A DNA stretch of 20,596 bases, from positions 1-20,596 of the IMG/VR virus record IMGVR_UViG_3300005582_000149. The stretch is one strand, 5' to 3'. Within the stretch, counting starts at the first letter, position 1. Every line of letters begins with the position of its first letter. A program made the position numbers and the translations under genes. The stretch is from a virus. Below, piece after piece: positions 1 to 9,100 of the stretch. The notes under the pieces are model-generated. The model made no database searches. It had not been told where the DNA came from and worked only from the letters and a program-made list of their open reading frames with translations.

Positions 1-1640
1 TCCTGCTCTAACGCTGCTTGCTCTTTGAGCAAGGAATCTTCTTCAGTGGTTAAGGCGCGATAGGGGACAGTGACTGGGGTCCCATCGGGAGTAAAGGTTG
101 TCTGATCGCGTGGGCCAAACATGGCGGCAAGTGCTTCAAGCCTTTGCTGAATTTCAACGTCTCTGGCAACAGGGGCGACCTCAACAGGAGCAGGAGGAGC
201 CGAAGCCACTTCAACAGCCGTCTGCACCAACGCCTCCTGCGTCTGGGAGGCAACGCCTGTCAAAGCAGCAGCAATGTTTGCAATCTCTTCAGCCTTGGCT
301 TTCTGGGCTTTGACGTATTGATCTTTGGCAAGACCAACCAAGCCAGCACCGCCGCCCATAAGGGCGGAACCGAACAGCGTAGCGGGAGCAACCTCCTCAA
401 ACCCTCGGGCGATGCCAGCGGCTCCGGCATAGGGGTTGGCAACTTCATCAGGGTTCTTGCCCGCAAGGATAGCTTCCATCTTGGCTTGATCCCAGCCTTG
501 CCCACCGACCTGAGTAGCGGTTTCTCCTGCGAGTTCTACGCCAACGTCGGCGGCAACCAAACCTACTTTGTTGAGTAGCTTTCTGGTTGCAGAAATTGGA
601 GCCTTTTCCGCCACAGCCGTCCCCGTAGCGAGAGCGCGAGCAGCTAGATCAGTTCCAGCTTTTTTGAGAGCTTCCTTACCAATGCCTTTGAACAGGTATT
701 TGCCAACACCCATCGTGAAGACGTTGCCGATAGCTTCCGGTCCTGCTTCCCAAAGGGCAGTGTTCTGAGCGATGGGGAGAATCTGATCGTGGAGGGCTTT
801 TTCTTCCTCCTTATTGAGCGGGCGACCTTTCTCTTCGACCGACTGCTTGTTAGCCATGTCGAAAGCGTCATCCAAGAAGGAAGCTCCCGCCATACGGTAA
901 GCAGCGGCTCCAGAGGAAAGAAGTCCTCCGATAGCCCCGACGGCGGCTCCTGCGGTGGCTCCCAAAGCCGCACCGGGAGCAGCACCCACACCGCCCGCAG
1001 GAAGGGTAGCTCCGCCACCAATAGCAGTACCAATAGGAGTTCCGAGGGCTGCGCCTGCTTGACCACCCGCTAAGGCAGCGCCCATTGCAACACCAGAGAA
1101 ACCGGAACTGTTGCTGAACTCGCGTCCAGCACTGCCCACAGAAGTAGCCAAGCCTTGAGCTTCGCGTTGAGCTTGATCCGCTTGAACGGCTTCGTCAGCC
1201 GCCTTCTTCTCCGCCATAGCATCTCGGTAGCCTTGGGAACGCTCGCTGGGCATAGCCAAGCCTTCCTTGAGTTGGTAGGCAGCAGCCTTGACATTGGTGG
1301 GCAGGTTGCTGGCAATGGTGCCAAGAGCGTTGAGAGTATCCCCAAACCCAAAGAAGGGACGGTCTGCCTTCTCCTTAGCTTGGGCATCAACTTCCTGTTG
1401 AGTTTTCTGCTGGGCATACGTCTTGACGTAATCGCCCATGTTTTCAGGCATCGGAGCACCTGCAAAATACTTGTGCTTTGCATCGGTGACGGCTTCAACG
1501 GCAAGCCTTTCTTCCGGTGTTTTGATACCTTTGAGGGTCTGTGTTGACCAATCGGTGAGAACCGCTGACTTCTGTTCTGGGCTGTATCCTTGGAAAGTAG
1601 GATTTGCTTCAATTTCTGACCAAAGAGGTAGGGTAGCCAT
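1..1640 (-). CDS. Large internal-virion / polyvalent-type protein with Gly/Ala zipper (3' end outside window)
   Basis: The minus-strand frame from ATG 1638-1640 (MATLPLWSEIEANPTFQGYS) is open to the left edge: 546 complete codons with no stop and no end in the window. Residues ~185-260 form a long Gly/Ala-rich stretch (GVAMGAALAGGQAGAALGTP, GTAIGGGATLPAGGVGAAPG, AGAAVGAIGGLL), which looks like membrane-inserting glycine-zipper helices. Helical segments with WEAGPEAIGNVFTMGVGKYL and VGVELAGETATQVGGQ follow, a pattern common in phage ejected proteins and large polyvalent proteins. A membrane-channel role during DNA entry is plausible. The domain that would decide (transglycosylase, protease, LPD modules) probably lies beyond the window. 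Shorter open frames inside this span, e.g. 1070-1612, are shadows of it. Confidence 0.8.
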   Translation of the reverse strand, partial: MATLPLWSEIEANPTFQGYSPEQKSAVLTDWSTQTLKGIKTPEERLAVEAVTDAKHKYFAGAPMPENMGDYVKTYAQQKTQQEVDAQAKEKADRPFFGFGDTLNALGTIASNLPTNVKAAAYQLKEGLAMPSERSQGYRDAMAEKKAADEAVQADQAQREAQGLATSVGSAGREFSNSSGFSGVAMGAALAGGQAGAALGTPIGTAIGGGATLPAGGVGAAPGAALGATAGAAVGAIGGLLSSGAAAYRMAGASFLDDAFDMANKQSVEEKGRPLNKEEEKALHDQILPIAQNTALWEAGPEAIGNVFTMGVGKYLFKGIGKEALKKAGTDLAARALATGTAVAEKAPISATRKLLNKVGLVAADVGVELAGETATQVGGQGWDQAKMEAILAGKNPDEVANPYAGAAGIARGFEEVAPATLFGSALMGGGAGLVGLAKDQYVKAQKAKAEEIANIAAALTGVASQTQEALVQTAVEVASAPPAPVEVAPVARDVEIQQRLEALAAMFGPRDQTTFTPDGTPVTVPYRALTTEEDSLLKEQAALEQ

Positions 1641-1673
1641 ATCTGGCTACAATGCTCGAAAATACCTAGTTGG

Positions 1674-2624
1674 TCAAGGTTTCACCACAGTTCCTAGATA
1701 GTCATTGACGTGATCGACTGGGCCTTGGAAGTGTTTATCCGCAGCCCGTAGAGCGCGGATGGTTGCCTCAGAGGCTTCCTTGCCATCGGTCTTGCCTAAC
1801 AACGCATGTATGTCAGCAGCAATGGCAGGGGCTTTCTGTGGGATGTCTGCAAGCTCACGCTTGCTCTTGCCCTTGATGGCTTCTGCATCCTGCTGGGTGG
1901 CGAGTTCCCATTCCTTAGCCAAATCAACGATCTCCCGCTGGGCATCCAAAGACTGAATCTTGGCGAGAGCCGGAGGGAGTTGGCTGCGGAACTTATTGAG
2001 TTCAGCTTTTGCCTTGTAGGCTGGAGCAGCTTCCAAACCTTTGCGGAGATGTTCTGGCATCTGCATCGCATAGTCGGCGGCTTCAGACTGGCTCCTTTGG
2101 GCAGCTTGTGCCGTATCCCGCAGCTTGTAGGAGGTAGGGGAACCGGAGGCTTGGAAGGCGGCAATCTGCTCAGGAGTAGCGGTCTGGAGGGCGGCATTGG
2201 CCTGCGCCAGTTGCTGTTCTTCCATTGCCGTCTGCATGAGCTTCTGCTGTGCCGTCTGTTCTCGACGCTGTTGCTCTCCTATAGCCAAAGTCTGCTGCAC
2301 CTGTCCTGTGGCGAAGGCTTGGGGGTCGCGCATCGCCAAGGACTGCACCTTCTTGGTGTAGTCGGGATCGAGAGGATTGATTGCCGCAGCGGCACGGGCA
2401 ACGTCCGCTACCCTCGCCAATTCCCGCTGCTTCTCCTGCTCGCGGGCAATCTGCTCAATGAACTGCCCCGAAGAACCGAGCATCCCAGCCGCAGCCATTG
2501 CCCTAGTTTTGGGGTCAATTCCACTTGGTTGGGGTTGCGCGGTTTGGAACATGGCAGGAGGAGGCGCATAGAGAGCCTGCTGCACTGCTTGCTGTTCTTC
2601 GGGAGTGAGTTCGTTGTATGCCAT
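1674..2624 (-). CDS. Helical virion-internal-type protein, 316 aa
   Basis: This 316-aa protein is almost entirely helical and dominated by Ala, Gln, Glu and Lys: residues 8-18 (PEEQQAVQQAL), 53-90 (GQFIEQIAREQEKQRELARV), 115-150 (IGEQQRREQTAQQKLMQTAM) and 205-245 (AELNKFRSQLPPALAKIQSL). There is no membrane segment and no catalytic motif. The Gln/Ala-rich helices resemble internal virion/ejection proteins such as those between the tail tube and the transglycosylase protein of T7-like phages; the resemblance is compositional and positional. It starts 2 bases after the 340-aa stop (TAAGTATG) and is followed after 33 bases by the large Gly/Ala-zipper protein. Confidence 0.62.
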   Translation of the reverse strand: MAYNELTPEEQQAVQQALYAPPPAMFQTAQPQPSGIDPKTRAMAAAGMLGSSGQFIEQIAREQEKQRELARVADVARAAAAINPLDPDYTKKVQSLAMRDPQAFATGQVQQTLAIGEQQRREQTAQQKLMQTAMEEQQLAQANAALQTATPEQIAAFQASGSPTSYKLRDTAQAAQRSQSEAADYAMQMPEHLRKGLEAAPAYKAKAELNKFRSQLPPALAKIQSLDAQREIVDLAKEWELATQQDAEAIKGKSKRELADIPQKAPAIAADIHALLGKTDGKEASEATIRALRAADKHFQGPVDHVNDYLGTVVKP

Positions 2625-2626
2625 AC

Positions 2627-3649
2627 TTATTTCTTAGGGGCTTCAAACCACTTAGCGATTTCAGCATCCGTGTAACCTTTGAGCTTTAACCATTTGCTCA
2701 TATCCTCAATTGTTGGCTGGGGCATTTCAGAAGGAGTGGCTCCAAGGGACTTAATCTTTTCTCGAACTTTTTGAAGTTGCTTGGCTACATTTGATTTATG
2801 CTCCGTGTCGAGTGAAATAGTTTTTGGAGCAAAGGGACCTCCACTACTTACCCAAGAGTCGGTATTGCCCCCAAGAGACGTTTGGCCCGTTGTGAGTTGA
2901 GATTCCAAGTCTTGCTTATCCTTATAGAGTTGCGCTCTTTGTTTCGCGGCTTCCGCTTGAAATGGGGACTGTATTCCGGCAGAGCCAAACAAAGACTCTG
3001 TTTCCAATAGTTGGCTGGCTTGTTGAGGAACCGTTGGGGGGTTGTTAGGTGGTGCTCCCGAGGGTTCTTTCTGAGCTTGTAATTCTGCAATTCTTTTTCT
3101 CAAAGTATCCGTGGATGCACCTCCTTGGCGAGCTTCCTCCGCTGCTTTCTCCATAGCAATATTTTGTTCGTTATACGCAGCAGCTTCCTGAGCAGCCGTC
3201 AAAGGGGCTTTTTTTGCATACTCTCTTAAAAAAGCATCCCGAATGTTAGGACCGAGTACGGCTTGTTCGACACTAGTTCCTTGTCCTTGATTGATTGCTT
3301 TGGCCCCTAGAGGGGCCGGAGAAACCGGAATATTGGTTCCAACGATATTTCCCTGAGCATCCAAAACAGCCTTAGCTCCGGTGTCCGAAGTCACTACTCG
3401 GCTGGACGGAAGTCCGGAAATAGTGGCTGGATTTGCGGCTTGCTGCTCTTTTAGAGAAGCGACTGCTTGACGACCCTCGGCCATGCCCTGCTGCATTTGC
3501 ATAGCTCGCTGCTGGGAGAGTTCCCAAGCTCGCTGGGCGGCGGGAGAACTCGGCAGCGTTTGTCCTCCAGTGGCTTTGAGAAAAGCTTCTGAAACTTTAG
3601 GATCAGCGGACGAAAGCCTGCCGGATTGGTCGAACATGGAGGTAGCCAT
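2627..3649 (-). CDS. Helical virion-internal-type protein, 340 aa
   Basis: This 340-aa protein is not recognised at family level. It is rich in Ala, Gln, Lys and Glu with long predicted helices: residues ~38-70 (AQRAWELSQQRAMQMQQGMA), ~130-195 (YAKKAPLTAAQEAAAYNEQN, then TLRKRIAELQAQKE) and ~235-250 (AEAAKQRAQLYKDKQDLESQ). The C-terminal 30 residues (EDMSKWLKLKGYTDAEIAKW) look like a small helical domain. The coiled-coil-like composition and the place after a tail-tube-like gene suit podovirus internal (ejection) proteins, but also scaffold-like proteins. It starts TAATTATGGCTACC behind the preceding stop and ends TAAGTATG on the next. Confidence 0.6.
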   Translation of the reverse strand: MATSMFDQSGRLSSADPKVSEAFLKATGGQTLPSSPAAQRAWELSQQRAMQMQQGMAEGRQAVASLKEQQAANPATISGLPSSRVVTSDTGAKAVLDAQGNIVGTNIPVSPAPLGAKAINQGQGTSVEQAVLGPNIRDAFLREYAKKAPLTAAQEAAAYNEQNIAMEKAAEEARQGGASTDTLRKRIAELQAQKEPSGAPPNNPPTVPQQASQLLETESLFGSAGIQSPFQAEAAKQRAQLYKDKQDLESQLTTGQTSLGGNTDSWVSSGGPFAPKTISLDTEHKSNVAKQLQKVREKIKSLGATPSEMPQPTIEDMSKWLKLKGYTDAEIAKWFEAPKK

Positions 3650-3651
3650 AA

Positions 3652-4191
3652 TTAAGAAGCTGGGAACATAGGTTGAACGCCCATCGTATATGCCGACCCC
3701 ATCAAGGCGTTGAGCGTATTGGGCTTTTTAGGAGCCATAGGATTTATAGTTCCCACGGTGGGAGTCAGGTTGTTTGGAGTACCCGTTGGGTTCGTCCCAA
3801 TTACGGGAGGAGCCGATAAGTTGGTGGATGCTGGGGCTGGAGGAGGAAGCGGGGTGGGGGGCGCAGGGGTAGCCACTCCCATAGCTCCAGCGGCGGTAGC
3901 TAACGGATTCTGAGGCTGATTCTTGTAGTGGTTCTCCAAAGCGGCAACGCCACGTTCCTGATTCGCTGCTTGCGGCATCATTTGGGCTGCTTGAACTTGC
4001 CCCGGCCTTGCCGTTCCCCGCGACACCATCCCAGCGACTCGACCAATGTCAGTTGTGGGGCGACCAACAGCCGTGGCTCTTGTGTTACCAAGACCTCCAG
4101 AAGCCGCAATGTTGCCACTGAGTCCCGCAGAGAGGGACTGTGCTCCAAAATCGTTGCTGGTGCGGTCTGGGCCGGATGCTGACATTTTCAT
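3652..4191 (-). CDS. Low-complexity Pro/Ala/Thr-rich virion-associated protein, 179 aa
   Basis: This 179-aa protein is not recognised. The first half is Gly/Ala/Ser-rich with many Arg and no membrane helix (GLSGNIAASGGLGNTRATAV). The second half is a Pro/Thr/Asn-rich disordered tail (ATPAPPTPLPPPAPASTNL), ending in a small hydrophobic patch (NALMGSAYTMGVQPMFPAS). No enzyme motif is present. Such disordered proteins between tail-tube and internal proteins are often packaged or act in assembly; that is inference from position. It starts 2 bases after the 315-aa stop (TAATTATG) and shares that junction with the next gene. A second ATG two codons downstream (MSASG) is an alternative start. Confidence 0.55.
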   Translation of the reverse strand: MKMSASGPDRTSNDFGAQSLSAGLSGNIAASGGLGNTRATAVGRPTTDIGRVAGMVSRGTARPGQVQAAQMMPQAANQERGVAALENHYKNQPQNPLATAAGAMGVATPAPPTPLPPPAPASTNLSAPPVIGTNPTGTPNNLTPTVGTINPMAPKKPNTLNALMGSAYTMGVQPMFPAS

Positions 4192-4193
4192 AA

Positions 4194-5141
4194 TTAGAAT
4201 ACGGTTGGAATTGAGCGTCCGCGAACGCCAAAGAAGTGTAGGTTAGGGATGCCTGCGGCTCCACCTCTGGATGCCTTAGCTTCTTGGTTCAAGTAGGTCA
4301 TCGCCGTTGTGAACGATGGGCCTGCCATATCGAGTTGACCCGCACGCTCAAAAGCGAGGGCTTTTAGCCCGTAGCGGAGCGCACTCAAGTTGCCCGGCCT
4401 CACATAATCCGTCTCTGCCACCAACGGAATGAACCTCAAGTTGCAGAGAGTTTGGATGGGATCAGAGGTCTTTCCTGTCTGATAGCGGTGGTAAGAGGGG
4501 CGAGCCTCGCCGGGGTAATAGCGACCAATTTGCGTCACGGTAGCCCCATCCACAACACTCAGTGTCCAAGGAAGCGTCATGTTCGCTGGAGCTTGGATGC
4601 CTGTCACACGGGAGAAAACCACACTAGTTGTAACGCTGGGATTGACGGTAGTGACGTTGATCCCTTGATTCCCCGAGGTGTCGTAGATAGTGTTTCCGTC
4701 AGCGTCCTCCCCAAATAGGCGAATCACTTTGGAAGCATCTCCGGCTCCCGTAATCGTGACTCGCAGCGTTCCCGCAGTGGTGATGTCTGACTGAGTGCAG
4801 AAACCGTCACCAAGGTCGATCAATACGCCGGGGAAGTGGTAGGTGTCGGAAATCTCGCCGGGGCCGTTATCCGAGAACTCATAAAATGGCGAGAAGATTG
4901 GGAAGGGAGCCTTCTGGTATCGCATCACCAAGACCGACTGATACCACCGTGGGAGGGTGACAAAACCCGTGGATACGGGAAGCGTTACTTTGGACACGGT
5001 GCCTTTCCACTTGCCCGAGTTGATGAAACGCTCACAAACCTCGTTCAAACGGGGGATAAAAGCCGCCGAGTTGATGTCGGTAGCGTCCACCTCCTCATAG
5101 AGGGCGGTGCGGCAATCGGCAACAGTGAGGCGGGTGTCCAT
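4194..5141 (-). CDS. Virion structural protein, possible tail-tube/adaptor (T7 gp11-like layout)
   Basis: This is a 315-aa protein. The N-terminal 60 residues are helical and resemble the start of head-tail connector/tail tubular A proteins (CRTALYEEVDATDINSAAFI, then RLNEVCERFINSGKW). A beta-rich insertion follows (residues ~110-215, with VTITGAGDASKVIRLFGEDA). The C-terminal part returns to a helical region with LSALRYGLKALAFERAGQLD and FTTAMTYLNQEAKAS, a pattern I associate with tail tubular A-like proteins, where the helices pack around the tail tube. The match is by pattern only. It is the first gene behind the promoter at 5152-5180 and is followed 2 bases later (TAATTATG) by the internal-virion-like genes, as in podovirus gene order. 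Confidence 0.5.
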   Translation of the reverse strand: MDTRLTVADCRTALYEEVDATDINSAAFIPRLNEVCERFINSGKWKGTVSKVTLPVSTGFVTLPRWYQSVLVMRYQKAPFPIFSPFYEFSDNGPGEISDTYHFPGVLIDLGDGFCTQSDITTAGTLRVTITGAGDASKVIRLFGEDADGNTIYDTSGNQGINVTTVNPSVTTSVVFSRVTGIQAPANMTLPWTLSVVDGATVTQIGRYYPGEARPSYHRYQTGKTSDPIQTLCNLRFIPLVAETDYVRPGNLSALRYGLKALAFERAGQLDMAGPSFTTAMTYLNQEAKASRGGAAGIPNLHFFGVRGRSIPTVF

Positions 5142-5151
5142 AAGCAGTTTG

Positions 5152-5180
5152 ATTTTACTTGACGATGGGCCTTATGTCAA
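5152..5180 (-). promoter_or_regulatory. Sigma70-type promoter for the left-hand structural genes
   Basis: On the minus strand a perfect -35 TTGACA (5175-5180) is followed by exactly 17 bases and a -10 TAAAAT (5152-5157, 5 of 6). It lies in the 43-base gap between the 187-aa stop and the 315-aa ATG. Only 10 bases separate the -10 from the ATG, so the transcript would start about 3-4 bases before the start codon, i.e. nearly leaderless. A 5-bp inverted repeat TTGAC/GTCAA (5159-5163 and 5176-5180, 12 bases apart) overlaps the promoter and could be an operator half-site pair. Confidence 0.65.
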
Positions 5181-5184
5181 AGGT

Positions 5185-5748
5185 TCATGCTGTGCGCTCG
5201 ATGCTCTTAATTCTCAATCCGTAGATGATGTCTGGAGCGGGGGCAACAAAAGCACGGGAGTCTCCATCGTAGCCTACATAAAAAGCGTATTCTGCCACGG
5301 GGTCGAGGGGCAACCCATTCTCGTCCGTAGGGTAGAGTTCCAGAACCACTTTGGTAGGAAACTTGAACTCTCCTTCGCTGCTGTCTGCATTGACCGAGGC
5401 AGAGGTTAAAAATAGCGTGTAACTGCGGGAATACGTCTCACTTTGTTCCAGTTGTGTCTCCTGCCAAAAGGAGGTGCTGGAAACAAAACCGTCTCTAAAG
5501 ACAACTGCGGCGTTATCCGGCCCGACATCAAAAGCTCCACCGATAGTCGTGCTCCCCACAACTCTTCCAAGCAGGACATATCGCCAAGTATCCTCCGCAG
5601 CAGCTTCTTCGGCTCGACCCACTTCAATGGAAATCCCGCCCCCATCGACACTAGCATTGTTGCCCGCTCTAGGCTGGAGCTTGCTGACCCGATCTGCGAT
5701 CTGGGCCTTTGCTGCGTTGTAAATTTGCTGGTATTGCTCGTAGTTCAT
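5185..5748 (-). CDS. Hypothetical virion protein, 187 aa, beta-rich
   Basis: This 187-aa protein is not recognised. A helical N-terminus (MNYEQYQQIYNAAKAQIADR) is followed by a long beta-rich region with alternating hydrophobic residues (TWRYVLLGRVVGSTTIGGAF, YTLFLTSASV, KFPTKVVLELYPTDENGLPL) and a last strand IIYGLRIKSIERTA. No membrane segment or enzyme motif is visible. The helix-plus-beta arrangement, size and place before a tail-tube-like gene suit a head-tail or tail structural protein. It is ATGA-coupled to the gene before it, while 43 bases holding a promoter separate it from the next gene, so it is the last member of its transcription unit. Confidence 0.6.
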   Translation of the reverse strand: MNYEQYQQIYNAAKAQIADRVSKLQPRAGNNASVDGGGISIEVGRAEEAAAEDTWRYVLLGRVVGSTTIGGAFDVGPDNAAVVFRDGFVSSTSFWQETQLEQSETYSRSYTLFLTSASVNADSSEGEFKFPTKVVLELYPTDENGLPLDPVAEYAFYVGYDGDSRAFVAPAPDIIYGLRIKSIERTA

Positions 5749-5930
5749 GGGGTAACGGCAACACGGGTTCCAACCACGAAAGTCAGGCCAGAGAGAACGA
5801 TGGTGTCCTCATTATCCGCCTGATACGAGACATCATCCAAAGCAGTAGTGAGCATCCCGTCCAGTTCGGCCCACCAAGCTCCGGCTTGTTGCTCAGGGGA
5901 CATGGCTTCCCAAGTTTCTTGCGGGATCAT
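5745..5930 (-). CDS. Hypothetical protein, 61 aa
   Basis: This 61-residue protein is not recognised. It starts MIPQETWEAMSPEQQAGAWW and has a helical, Trp/Glu-rich first half and a beta-like second half (TIVLSGLTFVVGTRVAV). Both ends are ATGA overlaps with the 65-aa and 187-aa genes. The bases upstream of its start read CTCCTCC, the complement of a Shine-Dalgarno sequence, so initiation must depend on coupling. A small virion or assembly protein is likely from context. Confidence 0.6.
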   Translation of the reverse strand: MIPQETWEAMSPEQQAGAWWAELDGMLTTALDDVSYQADNEDTIVLSGLTFVVGTRVAVTP

Positions 5931-6124
5931 TCGGAGGAGGAGATCAGGGATTCTTGGCAGTTGTGAACGGTTGCCCCTTCGCCTGAGATGAAGCGATACA
6001 GATCAAACCGCTGATCAACGATTTCCTTCGTTCGATCTCGCGTAGCCAAGAACTGTGCGTCATCGCCATTTTCTCCTTGGAGAGTGGCAACTCGGTCTTC
6101 GGCTTCAGGATCGACATCGGGCAT
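5927..6124 (-). CDS. Hypothetical acidic protein, 65 aa
   Basis: This 65-residue protein is not recognised. It is acidic and soluble (MPDVDPEAEDRVATLQGENG), with a helical middle (RTKEIVDQRFDLYRF) and a Ser-rich end. It begins 6 bases after the stop of the 1032-aa appendage gene (TAACCCACTATG) and ends in an ATGA overlap with the next gene, so its place in a coupled run supports expression. An overlapping 103-codon frame at 5944-6255 is rejected because it lies largely inside the neighbour and has a shadow-like composition. It could be a small chaperone or connector for the appendage, by position only. Confidence 0.6.
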   Translation of the reverse strand: MPDVDPEAEDRVATLQGENGDDAQFLATRDRTKEIVDQRFDLYRFISGEGATVHNCQESLISSSE

Positions 6125-6130
6125 AGTGGG

Positions 6131-9100
6131 TTAAGCGGTGAAGGCAACGACTGCCCCAATCCAAGGGTCGGTGCTCGTCGTGCCAGTAGTAGGGATGGAC
6201 GTGATCGTGTTGATGGAGTTGTACACAACTGCGCGGAAGTGGTAACTCTGCCCAACAGTAAGTCCTGAGACGACTTTCGTTGAAGCTGTCGGGCTGAATC
6301 CTGCTACGGTGTTCGTGCTGGATGTGAGCCATGTGGAGGAAGCCACCAGCTTGTATTGGAAATAGCAGGTAGCCGCGATGTGATTCGGCGTAAAGGTTCC
6401 CGCCAGTGTCGCGGAGCCTCCACCAATTGCGCTTGCGACTCCGGTGGTTGCAGCAGGCACCGCTACGGCAGCAGTATTAACCTGAATCGTGTAGGTGCTC
6501 TTGGTGCCGGGGTTATTGGACGCAATGTTGAGCGTTGTGCTCCGGTAGCCCTTTGCTCCAGTGGCAGGAGAGAAACGAACAACCATCGTGTCGGAGTTGC
6601 CTGCCGAGATGCTAGTGGGTGGAGTGCTCGTAATAGAGTGCTCGGCCAACCATCCGGTAAGGGTTGCGGCAATGCTTGAGAGGGTAGCAGTCCCAGCGTT
6701 GATGAGCTTCACGGGGATGTCGATGAACGCCCCACCGATGGCAGTAGAATAGCCTGTTGCCCCGTCGTCGGGGATAGTCGTGCCGTCTGGCACCTGCACC
6801 ACCAAGTCTGGAGCAAGCACACCTGAGAAGGAGAGTTGATCCTCCTGAATAGATACCGAGCCGCTGAAATATCCGCACTGGATATAGGCTCTTGCTCGCA
6901 GGATTCCGTTTGTCGGAAGAGAGATGCCTGTCAGCGTCCATCCTCCTGAAATGCGGGTGCCTTGCCCAAGGCGTGTCCAAGTCGTGCCTCCGTCTTGGCT
7001 AAGGTCGAACACGGTTATCTGCGTCTCAGGCAGCGTGCCGCTACGAAGCCACTGCACGGCTGTTTGACCGACGACAGACAAGGTGCTAGACCCTGTTCCA
7101 TTGATGAGTTTGGCGGCATAAGTCGCAGACCCACCTGCTAGCTGGAATAGACCCCCCGTTAAAAGTGCTCCATCTTCTTGGACGCACAGTGAGTACACGT
7201 TTCCCGTTGCAGCGGCAACGAATGTGGTGTCGTTTGCGCCTGTTGAAGTCACACGTTCGACCCGCGAAGTGCTGGCTGGGTAACTCGTAGATGACCCGAT
7301 TAGTAGAGTTCCATCCGTTTGCGGCACAAGGGAAAGAGCCGATGAAGGAACTAAGGTGAAGCTCGTATCCTTGACCCCTAACGGAGTTAGCCGGATGACT
7401 CCACGATTATCCACTCCTGAGATATAGGTATTTTTTCCACCAAGTAGGACATTGCCTGATGCGTCCAAATTGATTACTCCAGACTCCGTTCCTCCTGCCG
7501 TCAGATTCGCGGCAAAAGTGCTATCAATAGACCCGTCCGAGTTGAGTCTTGCTACGCACTTTTGGGGGGAGCCAGCAATAGAATAGAAATTCCCGCATAC
7601 CATGATCTTCCCATCCGATTGAGGGATAATGGAGTAGATAGATGAATCACAAGGACAGGAAAAGGCGTTCAACGAAGGGACTCCAGCAGATGAGAAATCA
7701 ATTTTGGCGATACTCTTTCGAGTGCTCGTAGCCCCAAGAGTAACGGTTGTGAAGCCGCCAGCAATCAAAACGGATCCACTTGGTAGTAGTGCAATACAGT
7801 ATACGACTCCATCTGTAGATAAGAGGAAAGTTCCATCTATTGACCCGTCTGAGTTGACCCTGCGAATGCGTTGGGGGGTGAAATTACCCCCGATCAATGC
7901 CTTTCCATCGGGCAACTGAGCCATGCAGTACACGGTGTTATTTACCCCTGCACCCGACTGCGCTTGCACAGTTCCCGAGGAATCGACAAAAGCATAACGA
8001 TTGCGCGTCTGTGTACCAACAGAGGTGAAGCCCCCTCCTAATCCGGTGATCCCTGTCGTGCGCTGGGATATAGCCAGAACAGAGTCTGAAGGAGAGGGTT
8101 GCCACGACGAGTCTTGAGAACCGGGGCCGGGAGTGGCTGCGCCTGAGAAAGCAACCGTGAAGCTTGCTTCGTCTCCGTCATCGGAGTGAATCGTCATCGT
8201 GGTTGTCTTTGTCCCTGCGGATGTTGGGGTTAGGTCAACAGTGAACGTCACGGACTGCCCCGGCAGCACGGGTGAAGAAGGCTGGGTTACGACAGCATAT
8301 TGCCCTGTCGGAGAAAAAGTCACAGGCGTTGCATCAAGAGTCAGATCATCAAGGCCAATGTTCCTAATAGTCACCACCTTGGGCGAACTGGAGCCTACCT
8401 GAGTGCTCGGGAAGTAAACTGTTCCGGCTCCTGAAGTCAGAATAACTCCGTCAATCTCTACCTCAATTTCAGGGTCAATCGGTGCGGAGACTGTCGCTTG
8501 CTGGATGCCTTCGCTGTGGGAGTCAGAAGGAAAAGCCGTTGCTCGGATGTCGTTCGTTGAACCTGAAAGAGAAGACGTCGGAACGATCTGCCACCCTGAA
8601 GGTGTGCGTGATATAGTTCCAAGTAGCTGACTGTACGGACCTCCGGTGCTTAATTCAAACTCGACTCGCTGCGTCTCTTCACTTGTTCCTGTCCTGTCCC
8701 ACTTGATGAGGTCTGCGTTCACGACATACAGGCTGTTGGCTGCTGTGCCGTTGTAGAGTCGGGCAACACGGTTACGGGTTGTGCTGCCAACTGAGGTGAA
8801 AGAGCCCCCTGCGAGAATCTTCCCATCGGTTTGCAAAGCAAGCGCATTCACACTGCCATTTACGTTCGGGTTGAACGCTGCCTCAAGAGTCAGGTCGGGG
8901 AGGAGTCTGGCAAGTCGGTTGCGGTTGGTGCTGCCAACTGTGGTGAAATCACCGCCAAAGATGACGCTTCCATCAGTCTGAAGAGCCAGCGTGTTGACGG
9001 CTGCGGATGGTGTCGGGATGCTCGGAACGAGGGTGCCGTCTGCATTGAGGACGGCTAGGCGTGCTTGGATATGGCTTCCGACATATAAAAATTCTCCCCC

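Noticed and set aside
1070-1612. Minus-strand 180-codon frame and similar frames at 644-1066 and 260-505
   Set aside because: They lie inside the continuous 546-codon frame from 1640, which has better composition and a gene-like start junction.
1806-2675. Plus-strand 289-codon frame
   Set aside because: Antisense shadow of the 316-aa helical gene; Leu/Cys/Arg-rich composition and no recognised motif.
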